The translations under genes were made by a program, and so were the position numbers. The notes under the pieces were generated by a model. It did not search any database, was not told the DNA's origin, and saw only the letters and a list, made by a program, of their open reading frames with translations. This document shows, piece after piece, positions 1 to 14,324 of a stretch of 64,000 bases of DNA. Source of the DNA: Mugil cephalus (taxonomy: Eukaryota > Chordata > Actinopteri > Mugiliformes > Mugilidae); NCBI RefSeq assembly GCF_022458985.1, contig NC_061772.1:3335501-3399500 (forward strand), read 5' to 3'. Each line of letters begins with the position of its first letter. Within the stretch, counting starts at the first letter, position 1.

Positions 1-46
1 TATACTGTAAATGCGTCTCTCATTGCAACTCATAATGCATCTTTAG

Positions 47-821
<775 letters not shown>

Positions 822-940
822 AACTGATGCGGGCTGAAAGGGTGATAAGTCCCTCCCTAGATGTTACACTATATTATGAATATACAACTGCACACACTCA
901 CGAGAACTCACAAAATATTATCCTCTAGGCCAGGAATGAA

Positions 941-2100
941 AATAAATGTCAAGAGAGCTAAAAGAACTCAGTCCTTCATGTTATTGTTCATTTCTCTGTA
1001 TCATTTCCTCTCTGTCCCTCACTTGCAGAACTGTTTTTCTGCAACAGGGTGGACACATTAAAGAAGCATGTGTCAGCAATACTGCACGTAACTTCAGTGT
1101 GCTCTTGTGGCAAGTCCTAGGCACCATTCCTTTATGAATTGACTCTTGAGCAGTCTGTATCTTGCCTCATTTTCCTGTTGATAGTAGACCTACCGGCTGT
1201 GATCAGTGTATCCACTGAGTCATCCACCCCTCACTTGTTCATATCTGTCGTATTGAGAACTCAACAGATTAGCTGAGCGGATAAAGGCTGCAGAATCTTG
1301 TTGTGGTCTTACAGCTTTGTTGCATACAACCTAGTCTCCAAACATGACTGATCAGAAACTCTGCTGTGTGTAGCGAGTTGTACGCAGGTTGTGCCAAACC
1401 AAACTGTAGACCAGACCAACTGAAGAACACAATGTGGTTCCCTTTAAAATCTGATGAATGTTTTAGAATCTTGTCAGACTGTCTGTGGGAGCGTAGGGCA
1501 GTTAATAACATTTAGCTTTGCCCCCAATACTTGTGACATCTAGCTTGGTTACAAAGACAATACAAGTAACCTTGCATATCCAGTGGTTTGTATATGGGAA
1601 ATTGTCCTATTTTTCAAAAGATCCTATCCCCTCACACTCAAGAAGTGCTTCTCTGTAATGACATCAGATATGTCTCTCCACCTCTATGGATTCGTTCTTG
1701 TCTTATTTCTGGACTTCTTACTAATTGATAGATCTGAGTGTACGTCTCCCAAAAGGCCCGGTTTTCAGTTTACTCTGCATCGATCTCATGAACTACAGTG
1801 TCTGAATTGCTTCCTTTTTTTTGGATCAATGAAACCCTGTTGGTCAGTGACCATTTCCTTTTTGGACTAATATGCTGAACAGATGCAGCAATTCCTCAGG
1901 ATTGTCTGTTGATTGACAGGTTGCTATACAGAATATCTAATGATGTACCAGAATTTGGGAATTGTTTGCCGGGGCATCTGTTGATTTATTTTTTTTTTCT
2001 CTCTCTCTTGCCTATTGTTGATTTGTTGGAGGCAGTATTGACCAGTTCCTTTTTGCTTTTAAATATGTGTTTAAACCCACTTGTAAATCAGATAAATAAA
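941..2100 (+). promoter_or_regulatory. vps35: Candidate vps35 polyadenylation signals and 3' UTR
   Basis: AATAAA hexamers lie at 941-946 and 2095-2100 downstream of the vps35 stop at 821. Either could define the 3' end, giving a UTR of about 0.15 or 1.3 kb. No ORF in this stretch resembles a known protein. The assignment is inference from hexamer position only. Confidence 0.4.
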
Positions 2101-3861
2101 AATGCAGATTAAATAGAAATTATCATTGTCATTTACTGAAATAAAATTGAGATTAACAAAAAAAAACATTTGCATTTTGTTAACTTTACACACATTAATG
2201 AAATAAATACTAAACTTAATATAGTGAGGTACTCTCATATCATGGGTTTATGTTAAGAATATTAAGTACATCTGATCTTTTTATCTACCAGCTTATTCAA
2301 CAAGAAGGTACTGGAACTGGTGTATGCAGAGACATGGCATCATAATGCGCCTTCTTCATCGCCCACTTCAAGAAGATACCAACTAATCCATCTTGCATAA
2401 ACTATATATTTAAGAACTCATTATACAGGAATTGGAAAACAACAACGTAAAGAGACTCAGTTACACATTCCAGTTATTAACAACAATCCAGCCTTGGTTA
2501 CCCTTTAAAGCAACAGTGAGTTTGTATTGCTAGAAAAGAAAAAAAAATGTTTGGGCATCTACAAAAACAAACAGAAATAGGAGCAGAAACTAGAGCAACT
2601 GGGCTTGTAGAGTTTCTTGAAGATGTTTCTCCACTCGTCCAAGTCCAAGCTTCTTCAGTTCTAAAGGACTAGTGGGGAATTGATGTTTAAATAGGAGCAC
2701 TGGGGTGCTCATCAGAAACTTGCATGACTATGATCTATAACTATACACTTGGAGTTGGAGAAAACAGTTGTGATCCTCTTTTCCTTCCCCAATATGTGGT
2801 ACTCTAATAATCCATTATCGGCCAGATAGTCCAGACTTTGAATCGAGGCAAAACGTCTCGGGGACAGATATTAAGGCGGTCCTGTGGCAGATTATATCTC
2901 AGCCCATCACAAATTTGACATAGATGAGACATAAAATGTAACCTATTTGAGTTTGTATTTTGAATATACAATGGCAGGATAGTTTATTTTTAAGTCCCAC
3001 ACCACACAGTTGTGTATTGACAGTTACCATAGCTGCCATGTTGGGCTCTACACAAATGCAATAAAGCGTTAAAGTAATGACTTAACAGAAGCATTAATTG
3101 TTCCAGAGTTTCATCTCAAACTCATCACAGCCAGCTTGCAGCACAGTCGTCAGACAGCAGACCAGACTGTGATTTTAATACAAGAGAATGGGACTTACGG
3201 TGACATATTTAGTGACATGTACTGATATCAAAGGAAATGAAACAGCGAGCAACATAATAATCATACTGATGTTGCAGTTAGGAGCAACGATGGCATAATG
3301 GAAAGGAACGCCAGAGCATACTCAAGGTAAATGAGTAGCACAACTCATGTTGTAGTCCGGAAATTCTGATCGATCCTCCCTACCAGTTGGTGGCGGTATT
3401 GCAGAAATTCGTTATAGCAACCACCCATGAACCTCTGAAGAAGAAGGGGAGGAGGAGAAGGAGGAAGAGGAGGAGGAGGAGGAGAAGAAGAAGAAGAAGA
3501 AGAAGAAGAAGTGCAATGGCAAATAATATATAAATATTATTAATAAACACCCCGATGGACAATGTGAGTGTGGAACAAAATGAAGAAGCTGCTGCAGTTC
3601 CTGCACTTCACTGGAAATTACAACAGAATATGATCAAGCACTAACAGAAATCGCATGGAAACAGTAGAGGGCAGTAATACGCCTCGGATGCGTCTGAACT
3701 GCTGCTGGAACCAAAGAAGAAGTGCATTGGCAAACATGGCAGCGTCCTGTGTCGGCGCCTCTGATAGGGCAACAAGACTCTAAACACTGAAACTTTTCCC
3801 GTGCCAGCACTGACCCTTCGTACACATGGTGTTTTGAGCTGCAGCGAGAGCCTCTTTCAAT
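2101..3861. other. Intergenic region between vps35 and mtfmt, with the mtfmt promoter side
   Basis: No supportable gene is seen. The stretch is AT-rich, with a purine-only microsatellite at 3437-3511. The last few hundred bases before 3862 should hold the mtfmt promoter, but no clear TATA box or CpG cluster was identified. Confidence 0.5.
3437..3511 (+). repeat. Purine-only (GGA/GAA)n microsatellite
   Basis: About 75 bases made only of purines, first GGA-rich and then a pure GAA run, roughly 350 bp upstream of the mtfmt start. Long polypurine tracts can form triplex DNA and are often polymorphic. They also create spurious Leu/Ser-rich ORFs on the opposite strand. Confidence 0.9.
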
Positions 3862-6800
3862 ATGTGGACGAAGAGCAGAGCAGCAGGAGCTTACCTGACA
3901 ACCCTCCAGCACGTCCGGTGCTGCTGCAAACAGACGATATGGAAGAGGTCCGGTGAGATGCGCCAGCGGCGGCTCTGTAGACTCATGTCATCAGCATCAG
4001 CACCTCCATGGAGAGTCCTCTTCTTTGGCACTGATCAGTTTGCTGTGGAGTCTCTGCAATTCCTCGCATCCAACCGGTACGAATCCTACCACACACGGCA
4101 CTGTGTTACACTAACGTGTGTATATATATATAATATATTATATATATATAAATATAGTATATATTATATATATATAAATAGTATCACACATGGTAGGTAA
4201 AATATCATGATAATAATCACAAAAAAGTGATGAGAATAAACGGACAGTCTGTCAAACTCATTGTAGTTCAGGAGCCTCATATAACCCAGGGGCCGGACTA
4301 GTAACACAATAGCGTATTTACCTATAACGACAACTGCAAATATTTCCCTTTGTTTTACAGCAAAGAAGCACATTATAAAAATGTTTCACATTTAATGAAC
4401 CGCACTATTACATAGCATGTAAGCAAGGACATTTCTTAAGAAAAGGAAGTTTAATTTCTAGGTCTAGGTCTCAGTGTTGTATTGTGTTCACAACTAAAAC
4501 TGTGTGAAATCTGGAATAGCAATAGAAGGTATTATTGAAATACAATCATGAAGTGCAATCATTTTTGCACTTTGCAAATTCATCCCGTGTCCAAATAGAC
4601 CCTCTGGCGGGTTGCATTTGGCAAGTGTATGTTCTGTGATGTAGGGACGGGGCTGTGTTAAGTGGTTCAGGAAGCAATGTCGGGACCATCTAAGGTCACA
4701 TGTCTGCTTCCACCTTTGTCTGTGGTTGAGGTATTGTGAGCAGACACCGGCCCCAAACACCACTTGGAGTGAATACACCACCATTTGAAGGAATAGATGG
4801 GTTACATGCATAGAGGGAATTTTATCATTTAGCCTCAATTAAAAAAAAAAAAAAACTTTGATTGATGGACAGTCCATCCATCAGGTGTTGTTTGTTCATG
4901 GACATGTTTGCATTATTTTTACATCTAGTCAAGGGTTTGGGGTGGATTATTAGGCTGCTAAAACAAAACAAGCCTATCAGAGCGATTAGGACGTCAGAGG
5001 TGGATGATTGCAGGATCCTTTCCCCAGTGAAGTAAAACCCTTCCACAACATCTTGACAAGAGAGGAACACTCTGCGGGAGGTGGACCATTACCACATTCA
5101 CCTTAAAGGGAAGACTTCACAAAAAGAGCTGGATAGATAGAGACTGAAAATCATGGGTGTAGTACACGAGACAGGGGAGAAGAAGTGGTGAATGGAGATG
5201 CAGAGGCAAGAAGGCATGCAGCACTACTGGTATGTCTGGTGAGCAGGTTAAGATTTGTTTGACAAGAGCATCCCATCAGTCAGACCCAGAGGTGACTCTG
5301 TCCTGTTGTGGCAGTAATCTGTTTCTGGATCAAACGATCAACTTAACGTGATGTCAGTGTCAATACAAAATTTACTCTAATAATCCCATTTACAACAGTA
5401 GTGCTGTTCCTCTGTTCTTTTAAACCGTTCAAGTCTAGTCACATAATGAGTACCATTCTGTTGCAGGAGCTCCAGTGAAAGGGTAGTGGAGAAACTTGAA
5501 GTCGTTACATTGCCCGGCAACGTCCCTGTGAAGAGGTTTGCCCAGGAGAACCAGCTTCCACTGCACAGCTGGCCCCCTGACAATGTGGATGGACAATTTG
5601 ATGTTGGGGTGGTCGTGTCTTTTGGATGTTTACTCCACGAGAGCCTGATCAACAAGTTTCCATAGTGAGCATTCCTTATCAGTCAGTGACATGTTAAAAC
5701 CAGTGGACTATTGCTCTGCTCTAGAGATCCATAGGAAGTCATGCTCTGTTCTCTGTTGGCATTGTACTTGCTATCCACTGTACCCAGTGGTAGTTTAGTA
5801 GAAATTTTATTCCTGTCAATATCACACACAGCTGCCCTGCATTGATGGTATCAATTATGACATTTGACTATTCTCACCAAAGCAGTCATAGTAAATAGTG
5901 TACACACAATCTAATCTACACATAAAGCATTAAATTAGGAACTGTGTGTAAATTGTTTCTGGACACATGATCTATTGTTGCAGCGGGATTTTGAATGTTC
6001 ACCCCAGCCTGCTGCCGAGGTGGCGAGGTTCCGCACCAATCTTCCACACCATACTGCACGGTGACGCTGTGACGGGGGTCACCATCATCCAGATCCGCCC
6101 TCATAAGTAAACTCATCAAAAATCTCTCAGTATCCTTCCTTTCTGTTTCCTGAATGCAAACATAAATTCAAAATGTATTCATGTCCCAGGTTTGATGTGG
6201 GTCCTATCCTCAACCAAGCGCTCCATCAGGTCCCTGAGAACTGTACAGCAGATGAGCTTGGAGTTGTCCTAGCTACCAAAGGAGCGCGCCTAGTGAGTTG
6301 TTGAACAGGCTGCTTATTTTGTCCCCTCACTAACAGCATGGTAACATAGCTGCTGTGTTTGTATTCTTGATTGCAGCTGATTGATACACTGATGACACTG
6401 TCTGAGAGAATAGCAAATAGAAGGGATCAGGGCCAGACAGGTGCAACATTTGGTAAGTACACAGAGTCATTTTGAATATAAATGAGGAGGTGGTCTTTCA
6501 GCTTACGCCCTGATTTCTTCCAACAGCCCCTAAAATCAAGGCATCCATGAGCTGGGTGGTGTGGGAGGAACAGACTTGCGAGCAAATCGATCGGCTTTAT
6601 CGCGCCATTGGATCCCGGGTAAGGGGTAATGACCTGGGGCTATGTTTATAAACTACTGCTTAGGATCTGTACTAAAAGCAAATGTGAACATGAAAACCAG
6701 AAATGGAGTGCATCAAAAGATAACTAGATTTATTAAAACGTGTGTACTGGCACCTGAAGAGAATGTTCCGTTTATATGTCAAGGTACACCCATGTACCAC

Positions 6801-9800
6801 ATCTTATTCTCTACATGCCCACATTGACACATGGTCAATGAAAAACATCTCATAGATGTGGATACTTCACACAGTAGTGGCATGATCATCGTGAAAACAA
6901 CTAAGTGGAAGTGTTTGTTGATATCATCTGATGTTGTCCTTGTAAACTGTGTCTCTGATGCCTGCTGCATAAATGAATTTCTTTCAGGATATCAATAAAC
7001 CTGAACTGAAGAGCAGAAAGATTATTTTTTAGAACACACTTGTGGCTGAGAGGGAAGCAAAAAAAGCTAAATCTTTTGCGTAGTGGTCACAAACAAAAGA
7101 AGATGCAAGGACAGGCAACATGTTGGACATCAATTCATTTCCAGTCTTTGCTTGTTTACTCAGTCCATGTGTGCAGGGGGAGGTGACCAGAGAAGACACA
7201 GTGTCTCTACTTTTTACTGCAGCAGTGAAATATGCAGAAACTGCTTTCATACTCGGTGATGCATGTAGCATGAAGTATCAGCAGATTAGCGGATATCTTT
7301 AGGGGGTTTGTTCAGCTATTTTTTAATGCTGTGTTCTTGTTATTTCTATAAACACTGATTTTCATTTTATCACTTGGCCAGTTTCTGTTGCCTTTTTACC
7401 TCATGGTTGAGGTAACTGTCATGTGCTTTCCTTTTTGTGTGTTTTCCTTCTGTGTGTTCTGTTTTGTTTTGTCCTTTAAGCTACTGTCAGGCCCTTTTAA
7501 ATAAAGTGATTTGAATTGAACGGCATTAAATATCCTCCCGCCAAGATTATTTGTAGAGACTGCAACCTTTGTGTGCAAAAGTGTGCATATTTAACGGTTA
7601 TGAATGAAGCCACTGGATTTTGGCTCAGTTTTGATTATGCAAGACAGTTGAATATCATTACAATGATCCTTCTCTCTCACTCTGTCCTCATCAGATACCT
7701 TTGATGACTACATGGATGGGCAGGACAATAAAACTTCTGGATTTTGTAGGAAAAATGCACATTTCATTATCAGGTACATTTGTTGAGATCAGTTCACTTC
7801 TTTGGCATATCCAGTCAGAGTGTTTGTGAATGTTAAATCATTCTGGTCTGGGTGCAGAAAATGTGAACTCCTCATCCTCGGCCCCAAAATCAGAATGAAT
7901 CAGAATACTACTGTGGTTGTCAGTATAGGTGGAACAGAGTAATAATGTAGCTAGTTAATATGTGGTGACCTGGCTTCTTTGCAGGGAGCCAAGTAACTGC
8001 TTTTTAATAGTAATTCAGCAAACCCTTAAAAACCATAGAGGAAGGAGCCATATGTTACTGCAGCGGCCTGAACGTCTGGGACGTTTTTTCATAGTTCCAT
8101 ATGTCACTATGAAATAGAAGTCGAAGCATTGCTGCTATAATAAACCATACTGGATCATTAAATAGTATAGAAAACAGCCATGTGTCTGTGTGAAGGGACA
8201 CAGAGTTCTTTGTTAAAGGTAAACAATGATTTTTAGAAGCAGAGGCTGCACCTCAGATACATCATACAGTCATGGCGTCATCATCATGGCAACCACGTAG
8301 CTTTTAGATTTAGTATGTAGCTTTTAGGTTAAATATGCATGTGTGTTCATCTGTGTGTGTTTTTGCTGTCACTAGCCTGAGTCCATGACTCAAGTTGTCA
8401 TTTATCTCTTGCATGTTTGCAGATGAAAGGAGGAAACCGATCCCTGGCTCAGTGAGCTATCAGAAGGAGTCCAATACTCTGGCTGTCTACTGTAAGGTCT
8501 GTAAAAAAAAATAAATAATAATAATGATAATTCTACTAACAGTGACCTTAACCTGCACATTTGATCTTCTTTACTCTATGCCAAAAACGCTAAATGTCAT
8601 TAATTTAAATTTGTGTATTGTGTCGAATATGGCCATGGTGGTAATGCATCATACATATTCAGGAAAGGGACTACAAGCCCACTCAATGGTCCATCCTCAT
8701 CAACAGAGAAAGCACTGGAGTATAGTTTAGCAACGGTGGCCCTGAAAGAAAAAGTGTCTATGTGAGGACAGTAATTCCATTTACAATAGGAACAGTCTTT
8801 TAATAAAGACCATGAGCCAAGTATAGATTCAGTGTTGCAATAACTCATGAGCCACATAGATAAAAGATAAGACCTTGTGCCTTATTTGTGGACAACCCTA
8901 TATTACCACGTTTACTACATATTGCTATTACTGCTTTTAAATCATTGTGTAATTGTGTGATCTAGGGACAAAAAAGCTACTCGAACTTCCTTTTGCATTT
9001 ACTCTGAGTTGTATCACCTCTATGAGAGTTGTTGCACCCTTAGCAGTGGCGCCTCTTGATCAGTTGTGCACCATTGCATTTATAAAGATAACCAGGACAT
9101 GATCCCTGTCACTGCCTGCTGTGGACATAGCGTGTCTCTTGGAACAGACTGTAGGTGTGATTGTGGCTGCAGCCCATAGCTGTGCTTCGACTGTTACAAT
9201 TCTGGCTGTTTATAGATAACTACGGTATAAGTACATGCAGCGGCTGTGCGTGAGCATTGTGTTGGTGTATTAATAAGAGGCCTGAAGCACTGCAAGTTCA
9301 AACAGTAACAGCTGCAACCACAAATGCATCTGAAGTCTGAGCAGTAACCATATCCAGCCTGAGCTTCATCATAATAATAATAACAATATAATAATAACTG
9401 TAGTGGACCAAAGCACCAACTGGATTAGTAAGAAAGCAAAAAGCATTGTGAGGAAAAGCAAAATATATATTACACGCTGCATGGAATGACTTTGAATAGT
9501 CTTAACCACAAACAGCATCAATGTGAAGTAGTGGAACAAATAAAGCCTAGTCTTGTTGAAAGGAAATAAAAGAATCCAGGGAAAAATAATGTCTCACAAA
9601 AGCCTGTTTGAAATAAGGGCCTGGTTGTAACAAAGTAATGTAGCGACCGTTGTTTTTTTTGTGGTACAAACATTTGTTTCCATGTGTTTCCTGTTCCAGG
9701 ATGGCTGGGTGGGATTCAGGACAGTGGTCTTAAAAAAAAGACTGACAGCAACTGATTTCTATAACGGCTACCTGCATCAGACACTGCAGAAGACTGCACT

Positions 9801-9879
9801 CTCTGGGACAGCTGAAGGACAGTTTATCAGTATAAAAGGAGGACGTAAAGCACAACAGAGAGGGAACTCAAAGTTGTGA
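3862..9879 (+). CDS. mtfmt: Mitochondrial methionyl-tRNA formyltransferase, complete, nine exons
   Basis: Exons 3862-4076, 5467-5664, 5984-6106, 6190-6292, 6377-6452, 6527-6618, 7695-7773, 8423-8496 and 9700-9879 have GT/AG borders and sum to 1,140 nt (379 aa plus stop). The enzyme transfers a formyl group from 10-formyl-THF to Met-tRNA(Met), making the mitochondrial initiator. Visible features: an Arg-rich N-terminal targeting region; the substrate-fold start [18 protein letters not shown]; the core [18 protein letters not shown] with the conserved Asn/His pair; [14 protein letters not shown]; and the C-terminal tRNA-binding domain ending near [12 protein letters not shown]. The start at 3862 is the first in-frame ATG. 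Another in-frame ATG (3985) would shorten the leader, so the exact start is less sure. Length is close to the human protein. Confidence 0.95.
4121..4180. repeat. (TA)n-rich simple repeat
   Basis: Imperfect TATATA runs in mtfmt intron 1, interrupted by single A or G steps. Simple-sequence repeat only; no gene content. Confidence 0.85.
4920..5140 (+). mobile_element. Tc1-like transposon fragment (5' transposase part), degenerate
   Basis: The stretch with a ctagtcaagggtttgg-like segment, then an (atgattgcaggatccttt)-like segment and 'aacatcttgacaag...gaacactctgcgggagg', resembles the N-terminal half of a dispersed teleost Tc1-like transposase gene. A shorter relative of the last motif recurs at about 11105-11145. 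Stops and small indels break the frame, so it is inactive. It lies in mtfmt intron 1. Family assignment is from memory of the repeat. Confidence 0.5.
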
Positions 9880-10012
9880 TTTTCTTACTCCATGGGAACA
9901 CTGCAAGCATGACGCCATCTAAAGAAATTTGCAGTTAATGTGTCATACTTGTCTGTTTTAAGACATCTGAATGTACAGCGCATTTATTGCATCACTGTAT
10001 TGGTACTCAGTA

Positions 10013-10018
10013 AATAAA
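10013..10018 (+). promoter_or_regulatory. mtfmt: mtfmt polyadenylation signal
   Basis: A canonical AATAAA sits 134 bases after the mtfmt stop codon and is the first such hexamer downstream. A short 3' UTR is implied. Confidence 0.6.
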
Positions 10019-10899
10019 AGTGCTGTTGACTGTCAGATATTAATATAAACAGTCATAAATGCTTTTTCTTTTATTGATTTCTTTTAAATTTTACACAAAA
10101 CGACTTGTGTATGCTTAAGTGATCTGTCAAAACTGACTGGGTTATTATCAAATCATATTGACATGCTAAACCAAGGCTGGCTGTTTGGGTTTAGTTGATC
10201 ATCTACATAAAACCTGTGATGAAAATGATTTCCATTCATGATGTTGTGTGATTCTTTTGTCTTCAACTCATCCTGAAACACTACATCAGAACTTCTATTA
10301 TAGTACTTTCTTGGCAGAAATACAGTAGTAGTAGTACAATAGGAGCATAGAACATTCTTGGCACATCCCTCTACATATCAAATGTTGTAATGCTTGGCAC
10401 TTGATCACTAAATGGTTTTAATTTAATTTAGACAAACAAACTCTAGTCAGGTCAAGGCCTTAATGACAACCTTGAGACTTCAATCCCAGTGAACTGTGAA
10501 CAAATCAGTCAGCTCAGGCTGAGATCACGTGGGTTATCAGGTTTTGCATAAAATTTCAATCTCTGATGTCAATGGGTTCAAATTAGAAGTAAAGATCGTG
10601 GCAGTCAGCACCCCACCAATCTCAAGCCAGACAGAATGTAGGAGGAAATATGAGACGAGTAACCTCCTCGGGAGTGGTTGACTCACAAAGATCAGGCTAA
10701 GAGCAGAGTGTGTAACAGTTCTTGAGGTCACAAGGGAACCCAGGGTTAGTTTACAGCCAGGATGAGGGATGCGATCAAGATACCTTTTAGGTTTAAATAA
10801 AAAGCGTGATATCTTGGAGTAGGAAAGCACTGCATTTAAACAAATGCACTTAATACTATAAGTGAAATAAAGTGGCATATTTTTGGGTCTGAATCTCAA

Positions 10900-11650
10900 G
10901 ATAAAGTGGGTCAGATGCAGCCAGACAACGATCTTAAGACATAAGCTGTTCTATCAAAGAATGGTTAATGTTTTGAAATGTCCTTGTCAAAAACTGGATT
11001 TTAAATTCACAAACATCCTAGAAGTTGATATTATTCTGTATGGAGGAATGAGCTATGAGATTCCTCCAAGTCGAAGGAGATAAAGAAGAAAATGGATGGA
11101 TGAACGCCAGATCTTGACAAGTGAAGAATACACTCCAAGAAGTGGATACAATATATCATCCAAATATACCGTACAGAAGAAATGTCATAAAAGCAATTTA
11201 CAGAGGGTTCACCAAAATGTGCATATCTCTCAAGGATAGAAAGAACATATTAGACTTTGCCAAAAGATATATAAGAAAGACAAATCTTATCTGAGACTGC
11301 ATCTTTGTAGAGATGAAACAATGAGAATAATCTGTACACGAATAATGGGAAGAAGAAAGTATGGAAAAGACTGACTCAGGGTCTAAGCAAACAACACCGT
11401 GTGTAACGCACACAGGAGAAGCAGTGTAATGTTGAATGTGCATTGCACTCAGTGGAAGTGGGTTATCATCAGTGATGGTGTGACAGAGGACAGAAGCAGC
11501 CAAATGAATTCTGAAGTGTACAGGGGTACTCTCAGCTCAAATGAAGCAAAGTTGATTGGATGATACTTCACAGAAGAGATGAACAATGACTCAGAACATA
11601 CTGTGAGAGTAACCCAGGAGTAATGAGATAGAATATTCTGCAATGGCTGT
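10900..11650 (+). mobile_element. Degenerate Tc1-like transposon (second family)
   Basis: From about 11130 the DNA follows a teleost Tc1-like transposase gene in order: a segment about fish-typical 'aaatgtcataaaagcaat', then 'agaaagaacatattagactttgccaaaag', then 'cagtggaagtgggtta', 'gaagcagccaaatgaattctgaagtgtacagg', and finally 'gaatattctgcaatggc' at about 11630. Many stops and deletions remove any usable ORF, including the catalytic region with the first aspartate. The left limit is uncertain. It lies between mtfmt and celf1, on the + strand. Confidence 0.75.
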
Positions 11651-12023
11651 GTGTGTGTGCAATCTAATCCATTTTACTCTCAGATTTACTTTGTGACACA
11701 CTCTGTGATTAGCCCTGAGATGTTACAGCCTTTAATATGAAGTCATGCAAAGGCTTTGTGTCATATTGTTAACTTATTTTTAAATCAAAATATTTTGTTT
11801 GTTTGTTTCTGAAAACGTGAAGATAATTTGCACCCTATAGTTCATTGTAGTGTAATGGGATTTCATGCTTCTTTTGTTCAGTATTGTAGTGGGAGTAGTT
11901 TCCGAACTTACTGGAAACAGAAATAAAACCTAAGCGATTTTGCATAAAATGAATTTAAAAAAAACAAAACAATATTTATTAATAATAATAACAAAAAACT
12001 TGGAGCTTGTAGAGAAGTAGGAA

Positions 12024-12302
12024 ATGATAGTCCCTGATAGGGTTACTGTCTGCGGACCGTACCACGTTACACCTCAAATAAGGGAACTGTCACGTGCACT
12101 TTTACAACGTTTCCAAAAGCAACAAATACTAAAGACCTCTGCTAAAGAAAAGGTTTTCCATTTAAACTCTGAATTCTACCTAAAGCTATCTAAATATAAC
12201 TTTGAGGAAATATCGCACTTATATGATGGCTCATCACCCCCCCTCCACCCACTCGGCCCCTCTTCAGTTGCGGAGTGGGAACGATTCAGCAGGATAGACT
12301 AG
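12024..12302 (+). other. Unassigned 92-codon open frame, function unknown
   Basis: An ORF with ordinary-looking amino-acid composition (Leu, Lys, Glu, Phe and Ser mixed, no low-complexity run) and a C-terminal Pro-rich stretch before its stop. I do not recognise it. It could be a leftover exon or repeat-derived peptide, or chance. It lies just upstream of the region where celf1 transcription probably begins. Confidence 0.15.
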
Positions 12303-12493
12303 GGGGCCATTTTACACGGCGGCTGCTGCTAGCTCAACCTCTAAAGTGACAGATAACAACTTCTTCACATATGTAGTTGACAGCCTGCTCTCCCGGTGGC
12401 ACAGCAGAAATAACGCTACATTATTAGCAATCACCCAAAACGACATTTTGTTTTTAAGCACAAGTCCATTTAACAGTGGCGTAAGAAACACCG
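12303..12493 (+). promoter_or_regulatory. celf1: Possible celf1 promoter and non-coding first exon
   Basis: A locally GC-richer stretch (ggcggctgctgctagc) runs into AAACACCG|gtaagttg, a strong donor at 12493/12494, with no coding frame. This is what a 5' UTR exon upstream of a large intron would look like. CELF1 genes usually have non-coding upstream exons. No transcript evidence is available, so the call is weak. Confidence 0.25.
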
Positions 12494-12850
12494 GTAAGTT
12501 GTTCATCATTTGAAGTTATGAGACGCTAGTGTAGCAAGCTAATGTTAACACAACACCCCAGCTGCACCGAAGCTCTCTGAGCGATGTTGTCCTGGTCATT
12601 TAGCTGCAGCTACTCACCGCCAGAGCTGTTGTACAGTCTACTTTTTTGGGTTGAGCGATAGTTCGACAACATAACAGGAGTACTTTGATAAAATTTCTTC
12701 ATAATAGAGTTGGTTAGTGTAAGTGAGCTGTTATGCCTGTTTCGGATGTTGTGTAGCGGCGCAACTATGGGGCGTTCCCTCTACGCAGATAAAGGTCTGT
12801 AGGTAATATATATGTATGTATACGTATACATATCTATATATAGAGAGAGA

Positions 12851-12851
12851 G

Positions 12852-12879
<28 letters not shown>
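12851..12879. repeat. (CA)n microsatellite
   Basis: About 14 CA units following a GAGA run and a TATA-rich stretch. Simple repeat. Confidence 0.9.
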
Positions 12880-12883
<4 letters not shown>

Positions 12884-14304
12884 CCCAGAAAGTGGGCACG
12901 CACGTGATGTCACCAAACACGGAAGTTGGTGCTGTCACTCCTACCTGTCAAATTAACGTTGATATCAAAAAGGCACTTGACCACTTTGACTGATTCAATG
13001 GACTTAAAGCACATGTCATGCATACTGCCAAGTGAAAAGTCTGTAAGTCAGTTAAACTGAATGTTATTTGTACAGTGCCAAATAAGGTAGGCCACCTTGG
13101 GGCATTTTACATAGTAATGGCAAGTCCTTTTTTCCATATGAAGTTTTTTTTAAAGCTCATGTGTATTTAATGTTAGTCATGCTCACATTCACCTGAATTT
13201 AAACATGCAATAATCGATGTCAGGAAAGCTTTATGAGTTGTGCAAATCCCACTGTGTGGGGTATATAGGTTGTCTTGAGATTTGTTTGGGGTGAGCATCT
13301 CCAACACACAGCATTTGTTACCAGATTATTATTTTATGGTTGCCATGTTTTTAAAAAGAACAACAATAACAGTAGGGTGTGGGGTGCAGTACCCCAATCT
13401 GGTATACTGAAACTTTGTGATTCTAGAAAGCAACCAGTGTCATGCAACACCTTCCAGTGGCTCATACAGACACAGGTTACTTTGCTTGGTGACACTGTAT
13501 GACGCTCCTGTCTCCTCGTACTCTCTCTGGGCACCCCTATTGTGTTAAATTCACCCATATTTATAGTTTGGTTTATTATTTTTCTGTTTTGGACGTCAAA
13601 TCTCTGAATGTGCTGTGGTGGTTAAGTCTACTGTGCTCATATATTTAGACCTCTAGTATTTGTACCATTCAGCATTTTCTACATTTCTGCATAGAAATTA
13701 TTTAGAAGATCAATGGATTTTCACAGACGTCCTGAGATTTGACAGACAGCCCATCATCAGTATCATCAAACAGATGAATCTGAAATGTTATACTTGCGTA
13801 TTATTCTGGAAAATTAGCTATCTAGGAAACGTCTGCTTAATGTCTAGGAAAGTCCACTGATGTTTGAAATAATGTTTTTGCAAAAAATTCTGAAGTGTGC
13901 AAAGGTTTTAAGCAGCACTGCATTTGTATTCTATTTCTAACTGGCTTTTAACATGAATCATCACAGAGAAAGTAAGAGGTGAACTAACGTATCCTTCTTA
14001 AATGTAATTCTGACTCTCACTAGGTCGGCTTATGGCATTGTTTTGGGAAAGCTCAGTTTACCCTGTACACACTAGCACACCAAGCCAGGTTTTAGATGTG
14101 ATTAGAGGTTGTCTCGTTTTGGCTAAAAGTTGTGGCCTGTTGTGGGTTTACCAGATGTTTCACTGGTTTGTCACCTAGAATGTTTAGTTCATTATATGTA
14201 ACAATGGCAAGATTACCAGTGTTCACTGTAATTTTGTTTATTTAAAAACAATCAAAAAAATAAGTAGGCATCACCATGTTGTACAGTTATGTGGTTATAT
14301 TACA

Positions 14305-14324
14305 CACACACACACACACACACA
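14305..14324. repeat. Short (AC)n microsatellite
   Basis: About ten AC units, between mtfmt and the first celf1 coding exon. Confidence 0.85.

Noticed and set aside
3380..3606. Leu- or Phe/Ser-rich minus-strand ORFs upstream of mtfmt
   Set aside because: They are translations of the (GGA/GAA)n microsatellite with no homology.
10537..10899. 120-codon minus-strand ORF
   Set aside because: No recognisable motif and it adjoins degenerate Tc1-like DNA; treated as chance.
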